A stretch of 8,611 nt of DNA from Planctomycetota bacterium (GCA_018400625.1 JAGYMJ010000372.1:1-8611), one strand, 5' to 3'. Shown: positions 1-8,531, counted from the stretch's first letter. Notes: a model not told the origin generated them from the letters alone. A program made the numbers and translations.

Positions 1-36
1 CGACAATGCGTAGACACTTTGTGCTTAATCATCATC

Positions 37-58
37 CCACCGGCACAGGGCGCGGTGG
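37..58 (-). repeat. Palindromic intergenic repeat, copy 1
   Basis: Read on the minus strand, this 22-nt element has perfect arms CCACCG and CGGTGG and differs from copy 3 at only two positions, both C/T changes. Its right flank (GGATGATGATTAAGCA) aligns with that of copy 3, and a GTGAAC...CACG motif precedes both, so the whole repeated unit is about 55-60 nt. It lies downstream of the gspC-like gene, in a 148-bp stretch with no credible gene. Confidence 0.82.
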
Positions 59-148
59 TGCAACAACGTGGTTCACTGAGGACTTACCAATTCACTTAAT
101 TTGAACGAAAATAAGAAGAGATTAGTCATTGAAAGGAGAGATATCCAA

Positions 149-1042
149 CTATTTGAAGTTGTAACTTTGTTCTATTATCTCCTCACCACGCAAAATTTTT
201 ACATCCAGTTCATCTAAATGTCTTGCCTTGCGAAAAACCTGCATAGCCTTAGACACACTCGAAATGACCTGACCGTTAACACTCCTGACCACATCACCTT
301 CCTCAATACCTGCAAGTTGCATTACACCGACATTTTCCACCCCCTTAAGCTGCAGTCCTTTCGCCTCCCCATTTTCCATATAAGGTCTGGCTTGCAGGTT
401 GCCCTGCACCTGACGCATTAAAGCGAACATCCCGCCCCCCTTTTCAAGAACTTCTCTCCTGTCAACTTCTATCACGCCATCAGCAGCGACAACAACGGAA
501 TCGCGGAAATCACCGGCCGATAAAACGACTTCCTCGCCCTCTATTTCAACGGCCTCCGTCATATCCATCGTCAGTTCATAGCGAATTCCGTCTCGACTTA
601 ACAGGACACGTTTCCTGGCGATATCTATTATTTCGGCATCTTTTACGGCATCACCCACACGGTATATTTTTTGTTTGCTTTCGCCTTTTGGCTGAATTAT
701 TGCTCTGGCCAGACCCGATCCCGCCGCAATCGTTCCCAACAAATCGAGGTTTAAGGGTTCTGCCGGCTCCGGCTCCGGCTCCGGCTCAGGCCTTTCAACG
801 CTTTCCCGACGCTGCCTTCGCCTTTCCATAGCTATTATGCCGAAAAGGTCGTTTTCGACAAGCAAATCATACTCGATTTCTTGTGAAATACCATCATCTT
901 CAGAAGATGAAGTGACTTTCGGATCTTCAATACCGGCAGTTTCAACGGTGTCAACATAATCCGGTAATGGCCGTGTTATTAAATACCCTGCAACAGCCAA
1001 TAAAAAAACGGTAACAATTATTACGATTCTCTTTATAATCAT
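149..1042 (-). CDS. gspC: GspC-like type II secretion inner-membrane protein (HR + PDZ)
   Basis: A 297-residue protein with the layout of GspC, the bitopic inner-membrane component of the type II secretion system that links the inner-membrane platform to the secretin GspD. Visible parts: a short basic N-terminus; one membrane helix at about residues 5-23; a periplasmic linker with an ENDLFG stretch (64-69), common at the start of GspC periplasmic regions; a Pro-Glu repeat (about 85-95); a homology-region (HR) domain at about 98-160 beginning NLDLLGTI and including YRVGD; and a C-terminal PDZ domain (about 225-290) with GVMQLAGIEEGDVVRSVNG. Length is normal for the family. The start is supported by an AAGGGGGG Shine-Dalgarno 8 nt upstream. 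It has its own promoter 92 bp after the lipoprotein gene. No gspD or other secretion gene follows in the 148 bp to the window edge, so the gene is either split from its operon or isolated. GspC assignment is good; which system it serves is unknown. Confidence 0.82.
   Translation of the reverse strand: MIIKRIVIIVTVFLLAVAGYLITRPLPDYVDTVETAGIEDPKVTSSSEDDGISQEIEYDLLVENDLFGIIAMERRRQRRESVERPEPEPEPEPAEPLNLDLLGTIAAGSGLARAIIQPKGESKQKIYRVGDAVKDAEIIDIARKRVLLSRDGIRYELTMDMTEAVEIEGEEVVLSAGDFRDSVVVAADGVIEVDRREVLEKGGGMFALMRQVQGNLQARPYMENGEAKGLQLKGVENVGVMQLAGIEEGDVVRSVNGQVISSVSKAMQVFRKARHLDELDVKILRGEEIIEQSYNFK
763..786 (-). repeat. Hexanucleotide tandem repeat inside gspC (Pro-Glu linker)
   Basis: Four perfect copies of the hexamer CCGGCT (plus strand) lie head to tail, with partial units on both sides. 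Read on the coding strand they give alternating Glu and Pro codons in the periplasmic linker between the membrane helix and the HR domain. The unit is a multiple of three, so gain or loss of units would change linker length without shifting the frame. Confidence 0.85.
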
Positions 1043-1074
1043 ATGATTTTCCCCCCTTTCTTTAATATATTTAT

Positions 1075-1103
1075 ATTATACGGAGAAAAAGCCCATAAAT
1101 CAA
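1075..1103 (-). promoter_or_regulatory. Sigma-70-type promoter of the gspC-like gene
   Basis: On the minus strand a -35 hexamer TTGATT (1098-1103) is followed after exactly 17 bp by a perfect -10 hexamer TATAAT (1075-1080). The start of transcription would fall near 1068, giving a leader of about 25 nt that contains the AAGGGGGG ribosome binding site and the ATG at 1042. This allows the gene to be expressed independently of the kinase-lipoprotein pair upstream. Confidence 0.72.
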
Positions 1104-1134
1104 ACATCATCCCTCTGTGAAAAGGTGAAACTAA

Positions 1135-1857
1135 TTATTTTTTTTCAGTGATGAGTTTCCTTAAATAGTCTTCTATTCTCTCTCCCCTCGGGGCATTTTC
1201 AGTCACACTTAATTCTGAACCGCTGAATGTATCCGCTACACCGGATGGTGAAAAACCAATTTTTGAGAAACGCAACTTCCCCTCCGAATCGACTATAAAA
1301 AAGCATGGAAGCTCATATCCCACTTCACGTCCGGCAACCGAAGCCAGTCGCTGGTGTGCGCTAAAATCATCATAATAATTATTAAAGAGGATGCTGTTTT
1401 TTTCCTTAAAACTGACCACGGAATCAAATGAAGGGGCATTTTCAACAAAACCTATCGCTTCTACACCATATCTGCCATATATTCGGGTAAGATACTCTGC
1501 ATGCAGAGCCGCGCTTGCTGCAAGCCAGGAATCCATGCTCCAGAAAACCAAAATTGTTATTTTATCATTTCCAGCCGGATTTATTGTCCGCAAATTACCG
1601 CGCCTGTTTTCAGCTTCCAGCCTCGGTGCCATTGGAGCCTTTCTTGGAGATACAAATTCAGGGACCATTCTCTCCTCTTCCCAGTCTCTCTGCGCGTCAA
1701 GCTCCTCCCATACATCTGAGGCAGCCTCTTGTTCATATTCCCTTTTTTCCTCGTCCGGCGGCCCGACAACCACGTCCACATCGGACGTTCGACAGCCGGA
1801 AAAGAACAGCAATAAACAGGCCAGGGCAATACCCGCATTTACCTTATGCCTATGCAT
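1135..1857 (-). CDS. Lipoprotein with thioredoxin-like fold lacking the CXXC motif
   Basis: A 240-residue predicted lipoprotein. Residues 1-21 form a signal peptide (basic HRHK, then a hydrophobic core) ending in the lipobox FSGC, with Cys22 as the lipidated residue. An acidic, low-complexity linker follows (about 34-65). Residues about 98-205 resemble the TlpA/AhpC-TSA redoxin fold: a strand ITILVFW (100-106), a helix, a second strand GVEAIGFV, and ELPCFFIVDSEGKLRF (182-197), where Pro184 matches the conserved cis-proline. The active-site loop that normally reads FW-x-x-W-C-x-x-C is FWSMDSWLAA, so both catalytic cysteines are replaced (Ser110 and Ala113). The only cysteine left in the mature domain is Cys185, next to the cis-proline. 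It therefore cannot act as an ordinary disulfide reductase and may be a binding or scaffold protein. The ATG lies 10 nt after the kinase stop and is preceded by GAGGG, so the two genes are probably translated from one message. The fold call is from motif pattern only. Confidence 0.72.
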   Translation of the reverse strand: MHRHKVNAGIALACLLLFFSGCRTSDVDVVVGPPDEEKREYEQEAASDVWEELDAQRDWEEERMVPEFVSPRKAPMAPRLEAENRRGNLRTINPAGNDKITILVFWSMDSWLAASAALHAEYLTRIYGRYGVEAIGFVENAPSFDSVVSFKEKNSILFNNYYDDFSAHQRLASVAGREVGYELPCFFIVDSEGKLRFSKIGFSPSGVADTFSGSELSVTENAPRGERIEDYLRKLITEKK

Positions 1858-1867
1858 TTCTTTACCC

Positions 1868-2563
1868 TCAATTTTCTCCTATAGATGTTAAACACTTATA
1901 AATGTCCCTCGATATCTCCTGCGGCGGTCTTACACCATCTATCCCGGAACATTTTATCTTAATCCAATTTTTTCCTCTCCCGGCCAGTTCTTCGTAGGCT
2001 TTTCTTGCTGTCTCAAGATGCTGATAGTTTTCATGTATATCGTCTTTATTCCCCAGGTAATTTCTTTCCCCTTTATGACCAATCAGCTCTATAGCATGTT
2101 TGGGCAGGATATCAAGCCAAACATACATGTTGGGTTTCGGTATTCCAAAGACCTGGTATTCCATTTTTTCTATCCAGTCATAAAATGATTTGCGTTCTGC
2201 TTTGGATTCGATCTTTCCTCCCTGGTGTGCCATGTTTGCTGAAACATATCTGTTACATATTATCGTATATCCCTCTTCAAGCCAACTTCTCATAGTGGCT
2301 GAAAATTCCCACCTGTCACAGGCAAAAGGTAAGGAAGCCATATAGGGATTTATAATGGCGGCATTATCACCCATTTCACCGCGCAGATATTTTGCGATGA
2401 GTTCACCGAAAAAACCGTCATTATACCTCGGGAATTCTACGTATTGAGCCGTCACCCCCTGCCTTTGAAGATATGAGTGCAATTTTTTACATTGAAGTGT
2501 CTTACCACTGCCGTCAATACCGCAAACGACGATTAAAGTTCCTTCGCGCTCTGCTGATCTCAT
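1868..2563 (-). CDS. tmk: Thymidylate kinase-like P-loop nucleotide kinase
   Basis: A 231-residue kinase from the start chosen here. It would phosphorylate dTMP (or a related nucleoside monophosphate) to the diphosphate with ATP in the cytoplasm, feeding dTTP synthesis. Visible motifs: P-loop GIDGSGKT (15-22); FPRY (44-47), the family's FPxR segment; ACDRWE (81-86), nucleotide-binding DRW; NRYVSANMAHQGGK (104-117), equivalent to the DRY motif, with the S/N-x-AHQ pattern of eukaryotic and archaeal enzymes; YVWLD (147-151); and DIHE (175-178). The lid around 163-172 contains basic residues. The frame stays open upstream to 2695, but a TTGATT-17-TATAAT promoter has its -10 box at 2625-2630, so the upstream in-frame ATGs (2695 and 2626) would precede the transcript start; the ATG at 2563 also fits the family N-terminus. 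No clear Shine-Dalgarno precedes it. Its 3' end is 10 nt from the lipoprotein start. The exact substrate is inferred, and a housekeeping tmk may exist elsewhere. Confidence 0.82.
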   Translation of the reverse strand: MRSAEREGTLIVVCGIDGSGKTLQCKKLHSYLQRQGVTAQYVEFPRYNDGFFGELIAKYLRGEMGDNAAIINPYMASLPFACDRWEFSATMRSWLEEGYTIICNRYVSANMAHQGGKIESKAERKSFYDWIEKMEYQVFGIPKPNMYVWLDILPKHAIELIGHKGERNYLGNKDDIHENYQHLETARKAYEELAGRGKNWIKIKCSGIDGVRPPQEISRDIYKCLTSIGEN

Positions 2564-2624
2564 GTTGGGTAAAATGAATAAAAGTGAATAGTTGCGAATG
2601 ATTTTTTTGCCCCCGCCAGAATAC

Positions 2625-2653
2625 ATTATAACCCTGCGACGTTTCCAAATCAA
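2625..2653 (-). promoter_or_regulatory. Sigma-70-type promoter of the kinase-lipoprotein operon
   Basis: The minus strand carries TTGATT (2648-2653), a 17-bp spacer and a perfect TATAAT (2625-2630). The transcript would begin near 2618 and have a leader of about 55 nt before the ATG at 2563. The -35 hexamer, spacer length and -10 hexamer are the same as in the gspC-like promoter. This site decides the kinase start. Confidence 0.7.
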
Positions 2654-2677
2654 GATTAACCGGATCGGATAAAATTC

Positions 2678-2716
2678 GGCCCCGGCGGCAGACATTTTAT
2701 GGTCGCCACCGGGGCC
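2678..2716 (-). terminator. Strong GC-rich hairpin, probable katG terminator
   Basis: The arms 2678-2689 and 2705-2716 pair over 12 bp with a single C-A mismatch (GGCCCCGG against CCGGGGCC at the base). Inside, GAC (2691-2693) can pair with GTC (2702-2704), leaving a one-base bulge and an 8-nt loop. It lies about 150 nt past the katG stop and just upstream of the kinase promoter, a suitable place to insulate the two units. The T-tract is weak on both strands: four T on the plus side, and GAATTTTA after the stem on the minus side. Efficient intrinsic termination is therefore likely but not certain. Confidence 0.5.
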
Positions 2717-2767
2717 TTTTCAGCTTGCTTCTTTCGTAAATATTCGGTGAAGTGCGCAGTTTTCTCC

Positions 2768-2789
2768 CCACCGTGCTCTGTGCCGGTGA
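2768..2789 (+). repeat. Palindromic intergenic repeat, copy 2
   Basis: A 22-nt element with the left arm CCACCG and a right arm CGGTGA (one base off perfect pairing), sharing the core TGTGCCGGTG with the copies at 37-58 and 8510-8531. It differs from each of them at three positions, all transitions. A loosely similar GTGAAGTGCGCAG lies about 20 nt before it, matching a flank seen in the other copies. It lies between the katG stop and the hairpin at 2678-2716. Confidence 0.8.
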
Positions 2790-2865
2790 GAATACAACAC
2801 GATTCGATGAGAACTGAGCATCTTGCTAAGCAGTCATGAACAGATCGGAGTCATTTATGCCCCCA

Positions 2866-5147
<2,282 letters not shown>

Positions 5148-7181
5148 TCAAGTCTCCGGCCCGTTTTCGCTTCGATCCGAAACGGTTATCGGGGGCATGG
5201 GGCAGTCCAGGCTGTCGGCCACGGCGCGCAGCAGCTCCGCCTCCTCGATCGTCACCTTCCGGTTGCCCAGTATGGCGGCGACGCACCCGGCCAGAATCCG
5301 TTTTTTTAGCTCCCCGTCGGCCTTCCGCAGCTCGTCCAGCGCCCCGGCGAACATGTTCACCGGATCATCCTCGGTATCGGGCATGTCCGTTGCCTCGGGA
5401 TCGCCGCCGAACTCCTCCACACCGGCCGCGAAATCGGCCTGAGCCTGTTCCATGTTCTCCTCGTTGCCGTAACGCGCCAGCAAAGCCAGCAGCGGAAGGC
5501 AGTGGGGCAGCACCTTGGCGGTATCGTGATAGATGACCTTAGCCTTTTCCGGCTTGCCGAAGACCGGTTCGAGATGGCGCATGAGATTACGGCCGAGGGC
5601 GAACTCGAAGATGCTGACTTTATTGTCAGCGCCGGTGAGGACATCAACCATCTCCCTGAACTCCCTGTACCGCTCCTCGTCCTGCTGCTGCAGTGCGGGC
5701 ATGGCGAGTTCAACAAGCGGCATTCGCGCCTCAGCAGGGAGGTTTTCCACCGAGCCGGAGAGTTCCACAAACGGCTTGCGGGTCTCTTCATCCAGGTTCT
5801 GTTTCAGATGTTCTTTTTGTTTCGCACGCGCGGTTTCGTCTTTCGAGAGGAGCAGGCAGTAAATGGCGGCACGCGCACCTTGCGGACTGCGGACCTTCGT
5901 TCGGAGCGAGTCCGGCATCTGTTGCAGCACGGCGACGGCGCATGCGAGTCCTTCGGGGTTGAGCGAGCCGATCCGGGAGACGAACTCCGCGGGGTCGGCC
6001 ATCAAACCGCCCAGGCCGGGCACCGTCGCGGCTTTCTCGGCGCCCTCCGCCGCCTCTGCCTCCGGCTCCCCGGTTTTGGCCTTGGCACGAGCTTCCCGCT
6101 TCCGCTCCCCGGCACCCTCGGCTTCCACATCGAAGCTCGGGCCGATACGCCTTATGCGTTCGGGGATCGGCGGGTGAGTCGCGAAGGGGCCGCCGAGCGG
6201 CATCACGTTGGCGTCAGCAAAGAACATATGGCTGGCCTCTTCGGTATGGGCCGAACCGACATCCTTAAAGGGATTGCCAAAAGCTTTCAGACCGGCCTTT
6301 TTGCCGGAATCGGAGTCCGAATCGGAACCACCGCCTATCTTGCTCAGAGCACCGGCTATTCCGTCGGGATAGCGTGTGAACTGCACCGCCGCCGCGTCGG
6401 CAAGGAACTCGCGCTGGCGCGAGATGGCGCTCTTGATAAGACGTCCCATCAATACGCCGATCAGACCGATCAAAAGCAGGGCAATCCCGAAAAACAGAAT
6501 GCCCTGGTCGTTCTTGCTGTTTTTACCTCTTGAAGACCGGCGGTGCCGACGTCCATAGCCCATCCGTGAACGCAAAATCCAAAGACCTGTAAAAGCGAGC
6601 ATAAGTATGCCGAACAAAACGCCGATAAGGCGGATGTTAAGGCGCATATCGCCGTAGAGAATGTGGCTGAACTCATGCGCGATAACGCCCTGGAGTTCGT
6701 TTCGGTCGAGCTGCTCCAGCGTGCCGCGTGTCACCCCGATAACCGCATCGGAGGGCTGGAACCCGGCGGCGAACGCGTTGATGCCCTCTCCTTCGATGAC
6801 ATAAACCGGCGGAACGGGCACACCGGAGGCGATCGACATCTCTTCGACGACATTCAGCAGGCGGCGTTCGTCCGGGTCCTTGGTCTCCGGATTCAGCCTT
6901 TCACCGTCCAGCATTTCCGCCACGGCCTTACCGCCGGAGGAGAGCGAGCGCACCTTATAGACGGAACCTCCACCGATGATACCGCCGATAAGGAACGCGA
7001 TCCCCAGGAAAAGCGCGGGGTTCAGCAGGAGAGCATAATTGGGAGAGTCTTCTTCGAAAACCATCGGAAGTGCAATAACAAGATAAACGGCCAGCACGAT
7101 CATGACCACGGTTAACGCAAAATAAACGATCAGTTTTCGTGTCTGTTTCTTCGCCAGGTCCTGCTGTTCGAAAAAATCCAT
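5148..7181 (-). CDS. HtpX-like M48 zinc metalloprotease with long C-terminal extension
   Basis: A 677-residue membrane protease of family M48. Two helices (about 18-40 and 50-72) anchor the N-terminus. The catalytic motif is HEFSH (169-173) in GVIAHEFSHILYGDMRLN, with His169 and His173 binding zinc, Glu170 as general base and Glu258 (RQREFLADAAAVQF) as third ligand. Two more helices (about 183-203 and 228-248) flank a basic segment. The HtpX-type ending THPPIPERIRRI (335-346) closes the protease part. Then come an Ala/Glu/Lys-rich linker (about 352-388) and a mainly helical region of some 290 residues ending VTIEEAELLRAVADSLDCPMPP, which distantly recalls TerB-like domains. Such long M48 proteins are known in many bacteria, often beside lemA; no lemA is present here. 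Expected role: degradation of damaged or misfolded membrane proteins. Start supported by AGGAGTG 5 nt before the ATG. The HtpX name is avoided because classical HtpX is about 290 residues. Confidence 0.88.
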   Translation of the reverse strand: MDFFEQQDLAKKQTRKLIVYFALTVVMIVLAVYLVIALPMVFEEDSPNYALLLNPALFLGIAFLIGGIIGGGSVYKVRSLSSGGKAVAEMLDGERLNPETKDPDERRLLNVVEEMSIASGVPVPPVYVIEGEGINAFAAGFQPSDAVIGVTRGTLEQLDRNELQGVIAHEFSHILYGDMRLNIRLIGVLFGILMLAFTGLWILRSRMGYGRRHRRSSRGKNSKNDQGILFFGIALLLIGLIGVLMGRLIKSAISRQREFLADAAAVQFTRYPDGIAGALSKIGGGSDSDSDSGKKAGLKAFGNPFKDVGSAHTEEASHMFFADANVMPLGGPFATHPPIPERIRRIGPSFDVEAEGAGERKREARAKAKTGEPEAEAAEGAEKAATVPGLGGLMADPAEFVSRIGSLNPEGLACAVAVLQQMPDSLRTKVRSPQGARAAIYCLLLSKDETARAKQKEHLKQNLDEETRKPFVELSGSVENLPAEARMPLVELAMPALQQQDEERYREFREMVDVLTGADNKVSIFEFALGRNLMRHLEPVFGKPEKAKVIYHDTAKVLPHCLPLLALLARYGNEENMEQAQADFAAGVEEFGGDPEATDMPDTEDDPVNMFAGALDELRKADGELKKRILAGCVAAILGNRKVTIEEAELLRAVADSLDCPMPPITVSDRSENGPET

Positions 7182-7219
7182 GATTCACTCCTGTTTAAAA
7201 TGTATATTATTCATCTCTG

Positions 7220-7248
7220 ATAGTAAGTATTCAGTAAATCACGGCCAA
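7220..7248 (-). promoter_or_regulatory. Weak candidate promoter of the M48 protease gene
   Basis: On the minus strand TTGGCC (7243-7248) and TACTAT (7220-7225) are 17 bp apart, each matching four of six consensus bases. The site is about 40 bp upstream of the ATG and the region between is AT-rich. It is the best-spaced pair I found, but a chance match is quite possible. Confidence 0.25.
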
Positions 7249-7277
7249 CCTGAAAAACCCTGGAACTCATCCCGGAC

Positions 7278-7412
7278 AAGGTTTGTAGTGAACCCCTTGA
7301 GGGGGTCCGTCCACCTCAACATAAAATGCCGGTATTGGATGTATATATCAATTATAATGTGGCCACGCGTTTAGAGAGCGAGGAACCCCTCAAGGGGTTC
7401 ACGACAAACCTT
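7278..7412. repeat. 31-bp inverted repeat pair around a 73-bp spacer
   Basis: The arms at 7278-7308 and 7382-7412 are inverted copies matching at 29 of 31 positions; they start AAGGTTTGT and end in TCC. Each arm also contains a small palindrome: the right arm has a perfect 7-bp hairpin GAACCCC-TCAA-GGGGTTC (7383-7400), the left arm the same with one extra mismatch. The spacer is AT-rich, lacks an open frame of note and has no transposase. No T-tract follows either hairpin, so these do not look like ordinary terminators. The arrangement resembles a short non-autonomous (MITE-like) element or a pair of inserted repeats between the ATPase and protease genes. No clear target-site duplication is seen. 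Confidence 0.7.
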
Positions 7413-7460
7413 TCAGCGTAATGGCCTGCCGGACTCATGCAACCGGAGAAGGAACTGTTT

Positions 7461-8444
7461 TCACTTTATTTCCTGTTCGCCGGCCTCACCAAGTGTGCGC
7501 GAGATCATCTGCAGCAGCAGTTTTTTTGACAAAAGGCCACGGTATTCCCCCTGACTATAGACGGGCAGGTCCGTTTCGCCGCTCTTCTTGAACACGTCCA
7601 GAGCTTCAACAAGAGAATGGCGGGGTTTAAGGGAAAATTCCGTTCCACCGGGTTCCTTTTCCTGTTCCTGATCCGGCGACAAAGCATCCCCTACTTTACA
7701 GGTCAGGAGCGAAAGTTGGAAGCGATGCTGTCCCAGAAACCTGTCAACAAAATCGTTGGCGGGATTCTCGACGAGTTCAGCGGGAGCAGCAAGCTGCTGC
7801 AGCCGGCCGCTGTCCATCAGGGCAATCCTGTCCCCCATTTTAACCGCCTCAAAAATATCGTGGGTCACGAAAATAATTGTTTTTTCGATCTGCGTTTCGA
7901 GGTCAAGGAATTCATCCTGCAGCACTTCTCTGTTGATGGGATCGAGGGCGCCGAAAGGTTCGTCCATCAATATCACCGGCGGATCGGCCGCCAGGCAGCG
8001 CGCCACGCCGATGCGCTGTTTTTGTCCTCCGCTGAGCTGGACGGGAAACCTGTCGTAAAAATCTTCGGCCGGCAGCCCCACCATATCAAGCAGTTGCCCC
8101 ACCTTTTGACGAATCTCGTCTTCCTCCCATTTCAAGAGTCGGGGAACGACGGCAACATTTTCACCGACCGTCATATGGGGGAAGAGCCCGATATGCTGAA
8201 TGGCATAGCCGATGCTTCGCCTCAGTTCGATAGGGTCCTTCGCCATTATATCTTCATCTTCGATAAAGATTTTCCCATCGGTCGGCTCGATCAAACGGTT
8301 GACCATCTTCAGGGTTGTGGTTTTACCGCAGCCGCTGGTACCGAGCAGGACCATCAGTTCCCCTTCTTTGACTTCCATCGAGAAATTATTGACCGCTTGA
8401 ACACCGCCGGGATAGGTTTTGCTGACATTGTTAAAAGATATCAT
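7461..8444 (-). CDS. ABC transporter ATPase, glycine betaine/osmoprotectant type (OpuCA/OsmV-like)
   Basis: A 327-residue ATP-binding subunit that would power uptake of compatible solutes (betaine, choline or similar) from the inner face of the membrane. Visible: Walker A GTSGCGKTT (35-43), Q-loop AIQHIGLFPH (Gln83), signature LSGGQKQR (137-144), Walker B VILMDEP (157-163), D-loop ALD (166-168) and H-loop His195 (FVTHD). The MVNRLIEP, LFPHMTVGENV and FGALDPI segments are typical of the OpuA/OpuC/ProV group. The tail (about 268-315) looks like one degenerate CBS motif (SLVEALDVF..., LPVYSQGEYRGLLS), whereas full family members carry two. The frame is open upstream to 8561, but that part runs through an intergenic repeat and is not protein-like; the ATG at 8444 begins the conserved MISFNNVSKTYPGG. 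No clear Shine-Dalgarno precedes it. No permease or binding-protein gene follows downstream; partners may lie beyond the right edge. Substrate is inferred from family resemblance. Confidence 0.88.
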   Translation of the reverse strand: MISFNNVSKTYPGGVQAVNNFSMEVKEGELMVLLGTSGCGKTTTLKMVNRLIEPTDGKIFIEDEDIMAKDPIELRRSIGYAIQHIGLFPHMTVGENVAVVPRLLKWEEDEIRQKVGQLLDMVGLPAEDFYDRFPVQLSGGQKQRIGVARCLAADPPVILMDEPFGALDPINREVLQDEFLDLETQIEKTIIFVTHDIFEAVKMGDRIALMDSGRLQQLAAPAELVENPANDFVDRFLGQHRFQLSLLTCKVGDALSPDQEQEKEPGGTEFSLKPRHSLVEALDVFKKSGETDLPVYSQGEYRGLLSKKLLLQMISRTLGEAGEQEIK

Positions 8445-8490
8445 CGCTATGATTTTTGAAGTTAAAACAAATTTAATAAAGTTTAATATT

Positions 8491-8505
8491 CCGTGAACTC
8501 CACGG
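8491..8505 (+). repeat. Small hairpin beside palindromic repeat copy 3
   Basis: CCGTG-AACTC-CACGG forms a perfect 5-bp stem with a 5-nt loop, 4 nt before the repeat at 8510-8531. A related GTGAAC-x-x-CACG motif occurs at about the same distance from copy 1 (on the minus strand near 67-76), so it may be part of the same repeated element. Confidence 0.5.
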
Positions 8506-8509
8506 CATC

Positions 8510-8531
8510 CCACCGTGCCTTGTGCCGGTGG
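8510..8531 (+). repeat. Palindromic intergenic repeat, copy 3
   Basis: Perfect 6-bp arms CCACCG and CGGTGG flank a 10-nt core in which GTGCC occurs twice. It matches copy 1 at 20 of 22 positions, and the similarity continues to the right: GRATGA-W-GATTAA follows both copies. It lies upstream of the ABC ATPase gene and just beyond the possible end of a preceding gene. Confidence 0.82.

Noticed and set aside
73..129. 18-residue minus-strand frame after the gspC-like gene
   Set aside because: No ribosome binding site, not similar to a gspD start and too short to support.
1391..1901. Overlapping plus-strand frames opposite the lipoprotein gene
   Set aside because: The minus-strand gene has a signal peptide, lipobox and ribosome binding site; the opposite frames are Ser/Ala/Pro-rich shadows.
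5502..6533. 343-residue open frame on the plus strand opposite the M48 protease
   Set aside because: Same reason: it mirrors a confident gene, with low-complexity composition and no family motifs.
7383..7400. Intrinsic terminator of the ABC ATPase gene
   Set aside because: The hairpin is good but has no T-tract on either strand and is part of a larger inverted repeat, so a terminator call is not supported.
7617..8459. 280-residue open frame on the plus strand opposite the ABC ATPase
   Set aside because: It is antisense to a complete set of ABC motifs; no independent coding evidence.
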